DNA of 64,000 nt from Usitatibacter rugosus (GCF_013003965.1 NZ_CP053069.1:2449419-2513418), one strand, 5' to 3'; shown: positions 41,353 through 49,991, counted from the stretch's first letter. A program made the numbers and translations. Notes: generated by a model from the letters alone, not told the origin.

Positions 41353-41594
41353 ACCCCGGGGGCCGCGGCCGTCCTGTGGGATGTTGAACGTTGCATCCCG
41401 TCCGTCGCAACGAAGATGACGGGTGTCAGTTCGTCGAAGCGGCTGTAACGGGGCGTGCACTTTCCACCCGTTCGTGCACGGGACGGCCTACGCCGGCGCG
41501 GTGTCCCCGCGAAACTCCGGCCAGCCATGCGACGAGGTGACGGACGGGAAGCTTCTTCAACGCCGAATCGAACCCTGGACCGGGAGCCCCTGAC

Positions 41595-41828
41595 ATGAGC
41601 ACGATGAGTACGTCCCAATTCACCCTCGGCGTCGTCGTCGCGACGATTGCGACCCTCTCGGTGGGCCTGCTGAGCCTCGTCTTCATCCTCTGGGTGGAGA
41701 TCGGCACGATGGCCTCCGCGCAGCCGCAGCGAGTCGCGCAAGTGCAGGGCTCGCAGGCCGCGTGCTGCGAGAGCTCCCTGCGGACCACGCTCGCCTCGCG
41801 CGCGTATCGCGTCGCGAAGTGGATGTAG
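41595..41828 (+). CDS. Small single-pass membrane protein, unknown
   Basis: A 77-residue protein with one strong transmembrane helix (TLGVVVATIATLSVGLLSLV, residues about 10-33). It is followed by a polar tail with two adjacent cysteines (QAACCESSL) and a basic C-terminus. GGGAG lies nine bases before ATG 41595. No family is recognised. An overlapping minus-strand frame exists but lacks a ribosome-binding site and looks like a shadow. Confidence 0.5.
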   Translation: MSTMSTSQFTLGVVVATIATLSVGLLSLVFILWVEIGTMASAQPQRVAQVQGSQAACCESSLRTTLASRAYRVAKWM

Positions 41829-41858
41829 CGCAATGGCCCTCTACCTGAGGACGGCAAA

Positions 41859-41936
41859 ATGATCACGTTCATAGCGCGCCTGCTGGCGCGGTCGGCTTCG
41901 GCGGCGCTTAGCGCCTATACCACGCCAGTCCCCTGA
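41859..41936 (+). CDS. Possible 25-residue small ORF
   Basis: ATG 41859 is preceded by GAGGA with a seven-base spacer. The peptide (MITFIARLLARSASAALSAY, then TTPVP) is amphipathic. It fills most of the gap before the convergent response-regulator gene. Only the ribosome-binding site and length support it. Confidence 0.25.
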   Translation: MITFIARLLARSASAALSAYTTPVP

Positions 41937-41938
41937 GG

Positions 41939-42715
41939 TCAGCGCACGACCTCGACCGGCACCGTGAGCACGTACCCGGCTCCGCGTTCGGTGCGTATCA
42001 ATTCCTCGCCGGCGCTGTGCTCTTCGAGCTTCTTGCGCAAGCGGCCCACCTGGGTGTCGACCGCGCGATCGTAGACCTCGTCGTTGTGCAGGTGCGACAT
42101 GCCGAGCAATTGTTCGCGCGTAAGGACGCGTTGCGGCGAAGCGAGGAAGGCCGCAAGCAAATTGAACTCGGCATTCCTGAGCGCGATCACCTCGCCTTGG
42201 GGCGACTTCAGGCGCCGCACGCGGACGTTGAGTTCCCAGCCCGCGAAGCGGTAGGCACGAATCTTCGCCAAACCGTCCGCTACCGTCTCGTGGGAGCGCG
42301 AACGGCGCAGCAACGCTCGGATCCGCGCCAGCAACTCGCGCGGCGAGAAGGGCTTGGTCAGGTAGTCGTCGGCTCCCAGCTCGAGGGCCATCACCCGATC
42401 GGCCTCCTCCTTGCGCCCCGTGAGCATGATGATCGGCACGTTGGAGTCGGCGCGGATCCTGCGGGCGATTTCCATTCCATCCTCGCCGGGCAGCTTCAGG
42501 TCGAGGATCACGAGATCGATCATGTCTTGCGCCATCACGCCGGCGATTTCCCGCCCGCTCGAAAGCGCGGTGACCTGTATCTCGTTGTCGCCCAGGTAGT
42601 CGGCGACCATCTGGCGCACGGAGGGATCGTCATCGACGGCCAGGACGTGGGTCGCGGCAGGCGGCGTCTTCCCGGTCGTAGTCGTGCTCACTTGAGCCAG
42701 TGCGTCATGGAACAT
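41939..42715 (-). CDS. OmpR/PhoB-family response regulator (orphan)
   Basis: A 258-residue regulator. After a 20-residue extension, the receiver domain has the acidic trio DDD near 28-30, phosphoacceptor D72 (LVILDLKLPGEDG) and lysine in DDYLTKPFSPREL. A winged-helix DNA-binding domain follows (FNLLAAFLASPQRVLTREQL, VDTQVGRLRKKLE, LIRTERGAGYVL). No histidine kinase is adjacent, so its partner is unknown; a lone receiver protein is encoded divergently. The start at 42715 lacks a strong ribosome-binding site. Confidence 0.9.
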   Translation of the reverse strand: MFHDALAQVSTTTTGKTPPAATHVLAVDDDPSVRQMVADYLGDNEIQVTALSSGREIAGVMAQDMIDLVILDLKLPGEDGMEIARRIRADSNVPIIMLTGRKEEADRVMALELGADDYLTKPFSPRELLARIRALLRRSRSHETVADGLAKIRAYRFAGWELNVRVRRLKSPQGEVIALRNAEFNLLAAFLASPQRVLTREQLLGMSHLHNDEVYDRAVDTQVGRLRKKLEEHSAGEELIRTERGAGYVLTVPVEVVR

Positions 42716-42765
42716 GGCGAAAGATTCGGCCCGAAGTATCGCAGCCGCGTGTCTTTCCGGCGGGA

Positions 42766-42785
42766 CTTTGTGTCAGATGACAAAG
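42766..42785. promoter_or_regulatory. Near-palindrome between divergent regulator genes
   Basis: CTTTGTGTCAGATGACAAAG pairs as CTTTG/CAAAG and TCA/TGA with a two-base bulge. It lies 51 bp upstream of the OmpR-type gene and 53 bp upstream of the receiver gene, which would allow autoregulation of both. This is symmetry evidence only. Confidence 0.35.
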
Positions 42786-42837
42786 ACCGGACGGATCCTG
42801 CCACCGTCCTGACGGCGTCGCCGGCCGACAATGCGCC

Positions 42838-43221
42838 ATGGGCAATCGGCGTGCGAAGGGGCACATCCTCGTTGTCGAGCCGAACGACCTGATTCTCGGC
42901 TTGCTCCAGCTTTGGCTGGGCGAGGCAGGCTATGCGGTCGTCGTCGAGGCCTCGCAAGCGGTGTCGCGGGCCGTGGGCGGGCGCGAAGTACCGCATCTCG
43001 TGATCATCGACGTTCCGACGCCCCGCAGCGCGGAGAAGATCATCCGGTCGGTCCGCGAAGCGTACAGTGGCCCGATCCTGCTCCTGTCCGCCCGATTCAC
43101 GCGAGGCTCGGGCTCCTCGAGCAACGTGGCGCGCCAGTTGGGCGTGCGAATGGTCCTGCCGAAGCCGTTCACGCGCGAGGAGTTGCTCTCGGCGGTGGAC
43201 GAGTCGATCGGCGGCGCGTGA
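42838..43221 (+). CDS. Stand-alone receiver-domain protein
   Basis: A 127-residue single REC domain without output. The phosphoacceptor is D58 (LVIIDVPTPRS), the conserved serine lies in LLLSAR and the lysine is K109 (LPKPF). The usual acidic pair is replaced by E14 with P15-N16-D17 (LVVEPND), so Mg2+ binding may be altered. Such proteins act as phosphate shuttles or sinks, or bind partners. It diverges from the OmpR-type regulator. A link to the hybrid kinase downstream is possible but not shown. Confidence 0.82.
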   Translation: MGNRRAKGHILVVEPNDLILGLLQLWLGEAGYAVVVEASQAVSRAVGGREVPHLVIIDVPTPRSAEKIIRSVREAYSGPILLLSARFTRGSGSSSNVARQLGVRMVLPKPFTREELLSAVDESIGGA

Positions 43222-43250
43222 TCGAGAGGCGCGGTGCGCCCTGCCCGGCG

Positions 43251-44060
43251 TCATTTCCACAGCTCGGCATTCCAGTCCGGCCCCATTCCTGCGTCGTCGA
43301 GGCGCCGCAGCGCATCCGTGGCGGCCGCAAGCCGCTTCAGCAGGAGGCGAAACAGCATGGGACCGACGCTGATCCTTGCCACGCCCATCCGGCCAAGCTC
43401 GGCGAGGGCGATGCTACCCGGGGCGTACACGATGTTCGTCGGGCCCAGGGCAACGTACTGCCGGATGGCCGATGGCTCCGACAGGAAGATCGGATAGACG
43501 CAATCGGCGCCGGCCTCGAGGTAGCTCCGTGCGCGCTTCAAGCCCTCGTCCAGCGAGCGCTCCCGGCCGGGAAAATGCACGTCGACCCGGGCGTTGATCA
43601 CGGCGTCGAAGCCCCGGGCGCGCGCCGCTGCCTTGATCGCGGTGATGCGCTCCGCTTGCCGGCCAATGTCGACGAGACCTCCGGCGCGATAGTCGGAGTC
43701 TTCCAGATTGGCCCCGCAGGCGCCCGACTCCGCAAGCCGATCGACGAACTCCTTCGGCGACAGGCCATAGCCATCCTCGAGGTCCGCCGTGACCGGCAGC
43801 GTCACGACATCCGCGATTCGCCGCGTCGCGCCGAACGCGACATCGGGCGGAAGGTGGCCGTGATCCTCATAGCCGTTCACGGGCGCGAGCGCGTTGCTGG
43901 CCGTGGCGATCGCGCTCATGCCGGCGGCCTCGACGACGCGGGCGCTCGTCGGATCCCAGACGTTGGCCAAAATCAGCGGATTGCCGGGAACGTGCAGCTT
44001 GCGCAGCTTCGCGGCGTCCACGGCGAGGTCGTGCACAAAAGGTTTCGTCGGTTCGTTCAT
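43251..44060 (-). CDS. Isocitrate lyase/PEP-mutase family protein
   Basis: A 269-residue TIM-barrel enzyme of the phosphoenolpyruvate mutase/isocitrate lyase superfamily. Visible elements are PLILANVWDPTSARVVEAAG, ATASNALAPVNGYEDHG, the metal-binding VTADLEDGYGLSPKEFVDRL, GANLEDSD and VINARVDVHFPG. The family cleaves or forms C-C or P-C bonds in 2-oxo or 2-hydroxy acids. This subgroup is poorly characterised; it lacks the isocitrate-lyase KKCGH loop. ATG 44060 overlaps the stop of the upstream SDR gene (ATGA), so both are in one operon. Confidence 0.87.
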   Translation of the reverse strand: MNEPTKPFVHDLAVDAAKLRKLHVPGNPLILANVWDPTSARVVEAAGMSAIATASNALAPVNGYEDHGHLPPDVAFGATRRIADVVTLPVTADLEDGYGLSPKEFVDRLAESGACGANLEDSDYRAGGLVDIGRQAERITAIKAAARARGFDAVINARVDVHFPGRERSLDEGLKRARSYLEAGADCVYPIFLSEPSAIRQYVALGPTNIVYAPGSIALAELGRMGVARISVGPMLFRLLLKRLAAATDALRRLDDAGMGPDWNAELWK

Positions 44061-44650
44061 GGCGCGATGTCACCCTCGGTGATGGTGAAGATTCCCTGCG
44101 GACCCGTGAGAAACGGCATGGTGCGCCGTGCGGCGTCATCGACGTGGATCCGGGGGGCCGGCGGCGGCTCCTTGTCGAAGTACGTCTCCGGCCCGTAGAA
44201 CAATCCGTACCGCAACACCCTCCCCCCCGCCGCGACGACGGCGTTCTCGTGGGCGTCGATCACCGGCCCGGTCCCGGGACCTGTGCGCCACGCAATGCTC
44301 TGAGCCAGGAACCCCGGAGCCTTCGCGGCCTTCGCCGCGTCGAGGAGATTGCGCGTCCCTTCGCTGCGTACACGGTCGTTCCGGGAGAGAAAGTCGGCCA
44401 GCTTCTCGAGCTCATCCGGCAGGTCCGTCACCTGGTGAACGACGAGATCCGGCTGGAAGTCCGTCACCGCGGTGGCCAGCGCCTTCGCGTCGAAGAGATC
44501 GCACAACACGGGCGTCACGCCCGCGGCGCGTAGCGCCTCGATCTTCGCAGGCGTGCGTGTCATGCCCGCGACGACGTGGCCTTCCGCCCGCATGAGCGGC
44601 AAGAGTCGAATGCCGATGAGGCCCGTGGCCCCAGCAAGAAAGATCCTCAC
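44057..44650 (-). CDS. NAD(P)-binding epimerase-like SDR protein
   Basis: A 197-residue short form of an extended SDR. The Rossmann motif is FLAGATGLIGIRLLPLM. The region LVVHQVTDLPDELEKL and a late RYGLFYGPETYFDKEPPPAP follow. The usual YxxxK is not obvious (AQSIAWRTGPG instead), and at 197 residues it is shorter than typical 290-residue family members, so catalysis is uncertain. It could be a regulator-type NmrA-like protein. GTG 44650 is preceded by AGGGAGAGAAG. It is coupled to the PEP-mutase-family gene. Confidence 0.78.
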   Translation of the reverse strand: MRIFLAGATGLIGIRLLPLMRAEGHVVAGMTRTPAKIEALRAAGVTPVLCDLFDAKALATAVTDFQPDLVVHQVTDLPDELEKLADFLSRNDRVRSEGTRNLLDAAKAAKAPGFLAQSIAWRTGPGTGPVIDAHENAVVAAGGRVLRYGLFYGPETYFDKEPPPAPRIHVDDAARRTMPFLTGPQGIFTITEGDIAP

Positions 44651-44673
44651 CTTCTCTCCCTTTATCTACTTGT

Positions 44674-47600
44674 CTACAGGCGAAGCGCCCGCGCCAGGCT
44701 CGTGGCGAGGTCGCGTACCGAAAGCGGCTTCTGCAGGACTTCGTCGGCTCCTTCCGGGAGCCCGGCGTGCGACCCCAGGTAGCCGCTCATCAATACGACG
44801 GGCATGGAGCTGCCCATGCCACGCACTTCGCGAATCAGGTCCGAGCCCGACATCTCCGGCATGCGCTCGTCGGTGATGAGTGCATCGAAGCGCCCGGGAT
44901 CGGCACGAAACGCGGCGAGCGCAGCCGCACCCGAGGTGAAGCCGATGGGCTCATAGCCCAGGTCCTCGAGAGCGCGGGCCGCGAGCAGCACCAACGGCTC
45001 TTCGTCGTCGACGATCAATATGCACCGGCCCTCGCCTCGCGGAAAAACCGACTCCTCTTCCACCCGTTCTTCGGCAGGCTCCGCAGCGTCCCCGGATCGA
45101 GGCAGGTAGACGACGAACGTGCTGCCGGCACCGACGGCGCTCTGAACATCGATCGCACCGCCGAGCTCAGTCACGATGCCGTGCACGAGCGAAAGCCCCA
45201 GTCCGGTGCCGGTGCCAACTTCCTTGGTCGTGAAGAAGGGATCGAAGATGCGATCCACGATGTCCGGCGCGATGCCCGAACCGGTATCCGACACTCTGAG
45301 CACGACATACTCTCCAGCCCCACGCGCGCCGATCGTGGCGGTGGAAGGCACCTCGATGCGCTCGATGGCGAGCTCGACGCGCAGCGTTCCGTGGGAAGGC
45401 ATGGCCTGGACGGCATTGGTCACCAGGTTGGAAACCACCTGGTGGACCTGCGTCGCGTCGCCAAGCACCGCCGCCGACCCCGCGTGCAGCATGGAATGCA
45501 CCGCCACCCCCGCCGGCACCTTCGACGAAACCTGGTCGAGCACCTCACGGACGACGCTCTCCACATGGACCGGCACGACTTCACCGACCGCGCTGCGGCT
45601 GAAGGCCAGCACGCGCTCGACGAGCGACCGCCCGCGCTCGCCGGCGACCATGATGCTGTCCAGGTCGCGCGCAAGGCGGCTGCCCTTGGGGACACCGCGC
45701 TGCGCCATCTCGCCGTAGCCGAGGATCGCCCCAAGGATGTTGTTGAAGTCGTGCGCGATCCCGCCGGCCAGCGTTCCCATTGCCTCGAGGCGCTGCGACT
45801 GGCGAAGCTTCTCCTCCATCGCCCTCAAGCCCTGCTCCGCCGCCTTGCGGGCCGTGATGTCGGTGGTCGAGCCGGTCCACCGCATGACCTTGCCCGTGTC
45901 GTCGCGCACGCAGATGGCCTGGAGGCTGTGCCAGCGGGTCTCTCCACGGACCAGGTAGCGCACTTCCATGGCGAGCCGATCGCCCGTTCCGGCGAACAGC
46001 TCGTTTCGTGCGGCCTCCCATTTTGCGAAGTCCTCCGGGTGCATGTTGGTTCGCGTCCGGAAGTGTTCCCGGCTCGACCATTCGTCGAAGTCGAACCCGC
46101 CCATCTCGAACGCCCTGCGCGAGGCGAGATAGCGGTCGGTGGGAACGTGCCAATCCCAATACCCCGACTCGCTCGCGGCCATGGCGAGCTCGTAACGCTG
46201 CTCGGATTCGCGCAGCCCCTCCTCGGCCAGCTTGCGCTCCGTGATGTCGGTCGTGGAGCCGCTCCAGCGGACGACCTTGCCCGTGTCATCGCGCATGCAG
46301 ATGGCATGAAGGAGATGCCACCGAGTCTCCCCACGGACCATGTAGCGCACTTCCATGGAAAGCCGCTCGCCCGTCCCGTCGAACAGCTCCTGTCGCGCAG
46401 CCTCCCATCGAACGAGATCCTCCGGATGCATGTTGATGTTCGCGCGGTACTCATCCCGGTTGGACCACGTGGTGTCGCGTGCATAGCCGCCCAGCTCGAA
46501 AGACCTGGGCGAGACAAAGTAGCGGTTGGTCGGAATGTGCCAATCCCAGTATCCCGACTCGCTCGCCGCCATCGCGAGCTCGTAGCGTTCCTCGGATTCG
46601 CGCAGCGCTTCCTCGGCGCGCCGGCGGGCATCGACATCGCTCATCGAGCCGGCCATGCGCAGCGGTTTCCCGGATGCATCCCGCACGCACACGCCATGGA
46701 GGTGTCGCCAGCGGTAGACACCATCCGGCTGAAGGAAGCGGAACTCGCCGTCGTACGCCGGCGCCTTTCCCGACAGGTGCGCCTGCACCGCGGCGAAACG
46801 CCGTGGAAGGTCCTCGGGATGGAGCGGCAGCGATTCGAACCATCCGTCCAGCGGCACGACCTCCGGCCCCGGAGGCACTCCACATAGCTCGCGCGTGCGC
46901 GGGGAGAAATAGACGCTCCGACCGACGAGATCGATGTCCCATACGCCGTCGGCGGAGCCGGCGACCGCGCGAGCGAAGCGTTCCTGGGATTCGCGCAGCG
47001 CCTCCTCGGCAACCTTGCGCGCCGTGATGTCGGCCACCACGCCGACCCGCCGGTGCGCGCGGCCGGTGGCGTCACGCACCACTTTGCCGCGCGTCGAGAG
47101 CCAGCGCATCTCTTCCGAGGGCAGCACGATGCGGAACTCGAACGCGTAGCGATCGGGGCCGCCGGGCGTTTCGACGGCGCGGATCATGTCGGCGTAGTTC
47201 GCTGCGTCCTCGTCTGCGTAGAAGCGGAAGTACCTCAGGAAATCGCGTCGGCCCGTAAAACGCGTGCCCCTCGGTATGCCGAAGATCTCGTTCAGCCGCT
47301 CGGACGTGACGAACGTGTCCGTCTCGATGTCGGCGTCGACGTAGCCCTCCCCGGCCGCTTCCATCGCGAGGGCGTAGCGCTCCTCGGATTCGCGCAGTGC
47401 CGTTTCAGCGCGCTTGCTCTCCGATACATCACGGACCGCACCGTTCCAACGCACCACCCGCCCCGTGGAATCGCGCGTCGCACGGCCCATGGAGTGGATC
47501 CAGCGCACCTCGCCCTGCGCCAGGACGCGGTATGCCAACTCGACGCGCTCCGTCTTGCCCGCGAAGTGCTCGGCGACCATGCGGTTCATCACCGCCCGGT

Positions 47601-48102
47601 CCTCGTTAGGCATCGAGACCCGCCGGAACAGGTCCCCCCGCCCGTTGATCGTCGTGCCCGGCGCGATCCCGAAGAGCTCGAGCAGCCGGGGTGAGACATA
47701 GAGCCTGTCACCCTCGACGGTCCAGTCCCAGAACCCTGCGTCGCCGGCGCCCAAGGCGAGCTCGCAGCGTTCCCTGTATTCGCGTAGCTCCGCTTCCACC
47801 TGCCGGCGCCTGAACCCCCACCACCCCACGGCGACTCCCACGATGGAGAACGTGATGAAGCGAGGCAAGTCCAGGAAGCCGCCCAGCAGCGGGTAGCTCA
47901 CCGTGATGAGCCGCGGCACCAGGAGGGTCGCCAGGACGGCCGCCAGGAATCCGGGGCCTGCGCCGCCAAACCACCCCGTGACGAGCGCGGCAATCACGAA
48001 CAGGCCTGCGAGGCTGAACATGGGGCCCACTGGCGAGTGGTACGCCAGCGCGGCGAGCAGAACGCAACCGGGTGCGAGTGCGTAGCGCATCGCAGCCTGC
48101 AT
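44674..48102 (-). CDS. Hybrid histidine kinase with five PAS domains and a receiver
   Basis: A 1142-residue sensor. Residues 1-96 hold about four membrane helices with only short loops. Five PAS_3-type domains follow at about 107-232, 238-365, 371-495, 501-625 and 631-755. The kinase core has phosphoacceptor H784 (GGIAHDFNNILGAILGYGEM), N-box 891-899, G-boxes DTGSGIAPD and GTGTGLGLSLVHG. The C-terminal receiver carries D1078 (LITDERMPEMSG) and K1125 (VLQKPL). The fourth and fifth PAS domains are nearly duplicates. It probably senses an internal redox, light or small-molecule cue. No separate cognate output regulator is adjacent; the divergent gene is a sigma factor. Confidence 0.93.
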   Translation of the reverse strand: MQAAMRYALAPGCVLLAALAYHSPVGPMFSLAGLFVIAALVTGWFGGAGPGFLAAVLATLLVPRLITVSYPLLGGFLDLPRFITFSIVGVAVGWWGFRRRQVEAELREYRERCELALGAGDAGFWDWTVEGDRLYVSPRLLELFGIAPGTTINGRGDLFRRVSMPNEDRAVMNRMVAEHFAGKTERVELAYRVLAQGEVRWIHSMGRATRDSTGRVVRWNGAVRDVSESKRAETALRESEERYALAMEAAGEGYVDADIETDTFVTSERLNEIFGIPRGTRFTGRRDFLRYFRFYADEDAANYADMIRAVETPGGPDRYAFEFRIVLPSEEMRWLSTRGKVVRDATGRAHRRVGVVADITARKVAEEALRESQERFARAVAGSADGVWDIDLVGRSVYFSPRTRELCGVPPGPEVVPLDGWFESLPLHPEDLPRRFAAVQAHLSGKAPAYDGEFRFLQPDGVYRWRHLHGVCVRDASGKPLRMAGSMSDVDARRRAEEALRESEERYELAMAASESGYWDWHIPTNRYFVSPRSFELGGYARDTTWSNRDEYRANINMHPEDLVRWEAARQELFDGTGERLSMEVRYMVRGETRWHLLHAICMRDDTGKVVRWSGSTTDITERKLAEEGLRESEQRYELAMAASESGYWDWHVPTDRYLASRRAFEMGGFDFDEWSSREHFRTRTNMHPEDFAKWEAARNELFAGTGDRLAMEVRYLVRGETRWHSLQAICVRDDTGKVMRWTGSTTDITARKAAEQGLRAMEEKLRQSQRLEAMGTLAGGIAHDFNNILGAILGYGEMAQRGVPKGSRLARDLDSIMVAGERGRSLVERVLAFSRSAVGEVVPVHVESVVREVLDQVSSKVPAGVAVHSMLHAGSAAVLGDATQVHQVVSNLVTNAVQAMPSHGTLRVELAIERIEVPSTATIGARGAGEYVVLRVSDTGSGIAPDIVDRIFDPFFTTKEVGTGTGLGLSLVHGIVTELGGAIDVQSAVGAGSTFVVYLPRSGDAAEPAEERVEEESVFPRGEGRCILIVDDEEPLVLLAARALEDLGYEPIGFTSGAAALAAFRADPGRFDALITDERMPEMSGSDLIREVRGMGSSMPVVLMSGYLGSHAGLPEGADEVLQKPLSVRDLATSLARALRL

Positions 48103-48416
48103 GGCTTGCTCCTTTGGCGAGGACTACGACCGCGAAGAATACACCGCCACCGGCGGTGCACGTGCGCCTTTGCCAGGCGTTGCAATGAGATGGCATTTGC
48201 CACAAACGTCGCGCCTGCAGCTTCAAGCGCCGCATCCGCGTCACCGGCGGCATTCCCGGACGCGATCCTGCGGACAACTTGCGATCTCCCCGGCATTCAA
48301 TGCGAGCCATGCAGTCGGGTACCCGTTCGAGTAGGTGCAGGAATCGCCGAACGGGTGTGTCGCGAGATTCGAGAGGTCCCTACGCTGGGCCTGTCTTCGC
48401 CAACGGGAGAAAAGAC
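48103..48416. other. Divergent intergenic region between hybrid kinase and sigma-factor gene
   Basis: 314 bp without a convincing gene. It holds a small hairpin (ACCGCC-ACC-GGCGGT near 48143) and a 9-bp inverted repeat nearer the sigma gene (listed). Both promoters must lie here; no clear -35/-10 pair stands out. Confidence 0.6.
48321..48356. promoter_or_regulatory. Inverted repeat ACCCGTTCG-N18-CGAACGGGT upstream of the sigma-factor gene
   Basis: The nine-base arms are exact and end 60 bp before ATG 48417. The same ACCCGTTCG word recurs upstream of the kinase gene at 49189 and upstream of the small gene at 41595, so it may be a binding site of a shared regulator. No regulator is identified. 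Confidence 0.45.
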
Positions 48417-49085
48417 ATGAACGCAGTGAATGCCGACAACGTGACGGAAGTCTTCATGGCGCATCGCCAGCGCCTCCTGGGAATCGCCTGCCGCATGCTC
48501 GGCTCTTGGTCCGAAGCGGAGGACCTCGTGCAGGACGCGTACCTGCGCTGGCACCGGACCGCGCGTGAGCACATCGAATCGCCCCTCGCCTTCCTCGTCA
48601 CGATCACCACGCGGCTCTCGCTCGACCGGCTTCGCGAGCTGAAGCGCGAACGCGAGCACTGTGTGGTGACCGACGAGCCCGAGGCGACGTTCGCCGATCC
48701 TTGCCCGTCTCCCGAGGCGCAACGCATCCAGGCCGAAGAAGTCTCCATCGCGTTCGACGCCGTCATGGAGCGCCTCGGCACGGACGAGCGCACGGCGTTC
48801 CTCCTGCGCGAGATCTTCGACTACGACTACCCCGAGGTGGCACGCCTGCTGGGCAAGGCGGAGCCCGCCTGCCGCCAGCTGATCCACCGCGCACGCACCC
48901 GCATTCGCGACTCGAACCGGCGCTTCACGCTGACCGACGAATCCCGGATGCGCGTGATGCAGAAGTTCCAGGCGGCGATGGCAACGGGCAGCCACCCGAA
49001 CGTCATGGCACTCCTGTCGGAGCCCGTCGAATACGTCGAGCCTGCAAGAGCGACGTCCGACCGTTGTCACAAAGTGGCGGCCTAG
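48417..49085 (+). CDS. SigJ-like ECF sigma factor with truncated SnoaL-like C-terminus
   Basis: A 222-residue sigma-70 family protein. Region 2 is visible (RQRLLGIACRMLGSWSEAED, LVQDAYLRWHRTA, PLAFLVTITTRLSLDRLREL), as is region 4 (DERTAFLLREIFDYDYPEVA, RLLGKAEPACRQLIHRAR). SigJ-type sigma factors normally continue into a SnoaL-like domain of about 100 residues that replaces an anti-sigma factor. Here it begins (MQKFQAAMATGSHPNVMALL) but stops about 35 residues in (ATSDRCHKVAA). GGGAGAAAAGAC precedes ATG 48417. It may be a natural truncation or the result of a frameshift. Confidence 0.85.
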   Translation: MNAVNADNVTEVFMAHRQRLLGIACRMLGSWSEAEDLVQDAYLRWHRTAREHIESPLAFLVTITTRLSLDRLRELKREREHCVVTDEPEATFADPCPSPEAQRIQAEEVSIAFDAVMERLGTDERTAFLLREIFDYDYPEVARLLGKAEPACRQLIHRARTRIRDSNRRFTLTDESRMRVMQKFQAAMATGSHPNVMALLSEPVEYVEPARATSDRCHKVAA

Positions 49086-49104
49086 GACGTCTGGCAATGA
49101 AACT

Positions 49105-49116
49105 ACCCGTTCGGGT
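49105..49116. promoter_or_regulatory. Palindromic ACCCGTTCGGGT box upstream of the NarL-type kinase gene
   Basis: ACCCG-TT-CGGGT is symmetrical and shares ACCCGTTCG with the inverted repeat upstream of the sigma gene. It lies in the 103-bp gap between the sigma gene and the kinase start used here. Confidence 0.4.
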
Positions 49117-49188
49117 GAGGGGCGCAATGTCGGAGCCGACGACAATGGCTTGCGAAGCTCGACGTCTCGAGCGCGGAGCGACCAGGCC

Positions 49189-49965
49189 ATGCGGACGGAA
49201 GCAGTACAGGGTTGGCCCATGTGGGCGTTGTGCGGACTGGCGACGATCGCCCTGGTGGCGCTCCTCATGCGGCGCCGGACCCATCGCCTCCTCCAGCAGG
49301 AACGCCTCCTCCACGACGACCGCTTGCGCGAGCGGGAGCGGATCGCGCGCGAGCTGCACGACATGCTGGTCCAGAGCACGCAGGGCTTCATCCTCACCGT
49401 GCAGGCCGCCGCCGGGCTCGTGCCGGCGAACAGCCCTGCGCGTCCGATGCTGGAGCGCGCTCTCGACACTGCCGACCAGGTCCTCGCCGACGGGCGCGAC
49501 CGCGTGCACCAGCTGCGTTCCCTCGGCATCGACCCCACCGACTTGCCCGATGCGTTGAAGCGGCTGGGCCAGGCGCTGTGGCGTGCCGACGGCACGCGCT
49601 TCGACGTCGTGGTCGAGGGCCGCCCGCGCACGATGTGCGTGACGATCGCCAACGACGTCTACGAGATCGCCCGCGAAGCATTGTCGAACGCTTTCCGCCA
49701 CGCGAAGCCGGGCTTGGTGGAGGTGCAGCTCGCCTTCGCGGACAAGATGTTCCGGCTGCGCGTCCGCGACGACGGACGCGGCTTCGGGGCGGAGGCCGGC
49801 GGAAACGGAGACGCCGCGCGATGGGGATTGGAGCGGATGCGGGAGCGAGCGCGCGCGATGGGCGCTAAACTCGACATTCGCAGCCATGAAGGCGTGGGTA
49901 CCGAGATCGAGCTGCAGGTGCCCGCGCGCATCGCCTACCTTCGCCGCACCGCCCGCTGGTGGTGA
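49189..49965 (+). CDS. NarL-type sensor histidine kinase, short membrane form
   Basis: A 258-residue HisKA_3 kinase. A single membrane helix (MWALCGLATIALVALLMRRR) leads to a coiled linker and the dimerisation/phosphoacceptor segment RIARELHDMLVQSTQGFILT with H57. The HATPase domain follows (EIAREALSNAFRHAKPG, VRDDGRGFG, WGLERMRERARAMGAKL). There is no sensor domain, unlike the two large paralogues downstream, so it may take input from a partner. ATG 49219 and an upstream ATG at 49150 are alternative starts. The response-regulator gene follows closely and is its likely partner. Confidence 0.88.
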   Translation: MRTEAVQGWPMWALCGLATIALVALLMRRRTHRLLQQERLLHDDRLRERERIARELHDMLVQSTQGFILTVQAAAGLVPANSPARPMLERALDTADQVLADGRDRVHQLRSLGIDPTDLPDALKRLGQALWRADGTRFDVVVEGRPRTMCVTIANDVYEIAREALSNAFRHAKPGLVEVQLAFADKMFRLRVRDDGRGFGAEAGGNGDAARWGLERMRERARAMGAKLDIRSHEGVGTEIELQVPARIAYLRRTARWW

Positions 49966-49991
49966 ATGGCATGCCGATACAGGGAAAGCAA

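Noticed and set aside
41426-41872. 148-codon minus-strand frame over the small gene at 41595
   Set aside because: No ribosome-binding site and Arg-rich irregular composition; the plus-strand frame has a clean membrane helix.
45840-47650. Repeated DNA in the hybrid kinase as a possible CRISPR or satellite
   Set aside because: Repeat units are in-frame PAS domains of about 130 codons within one continuous gene.
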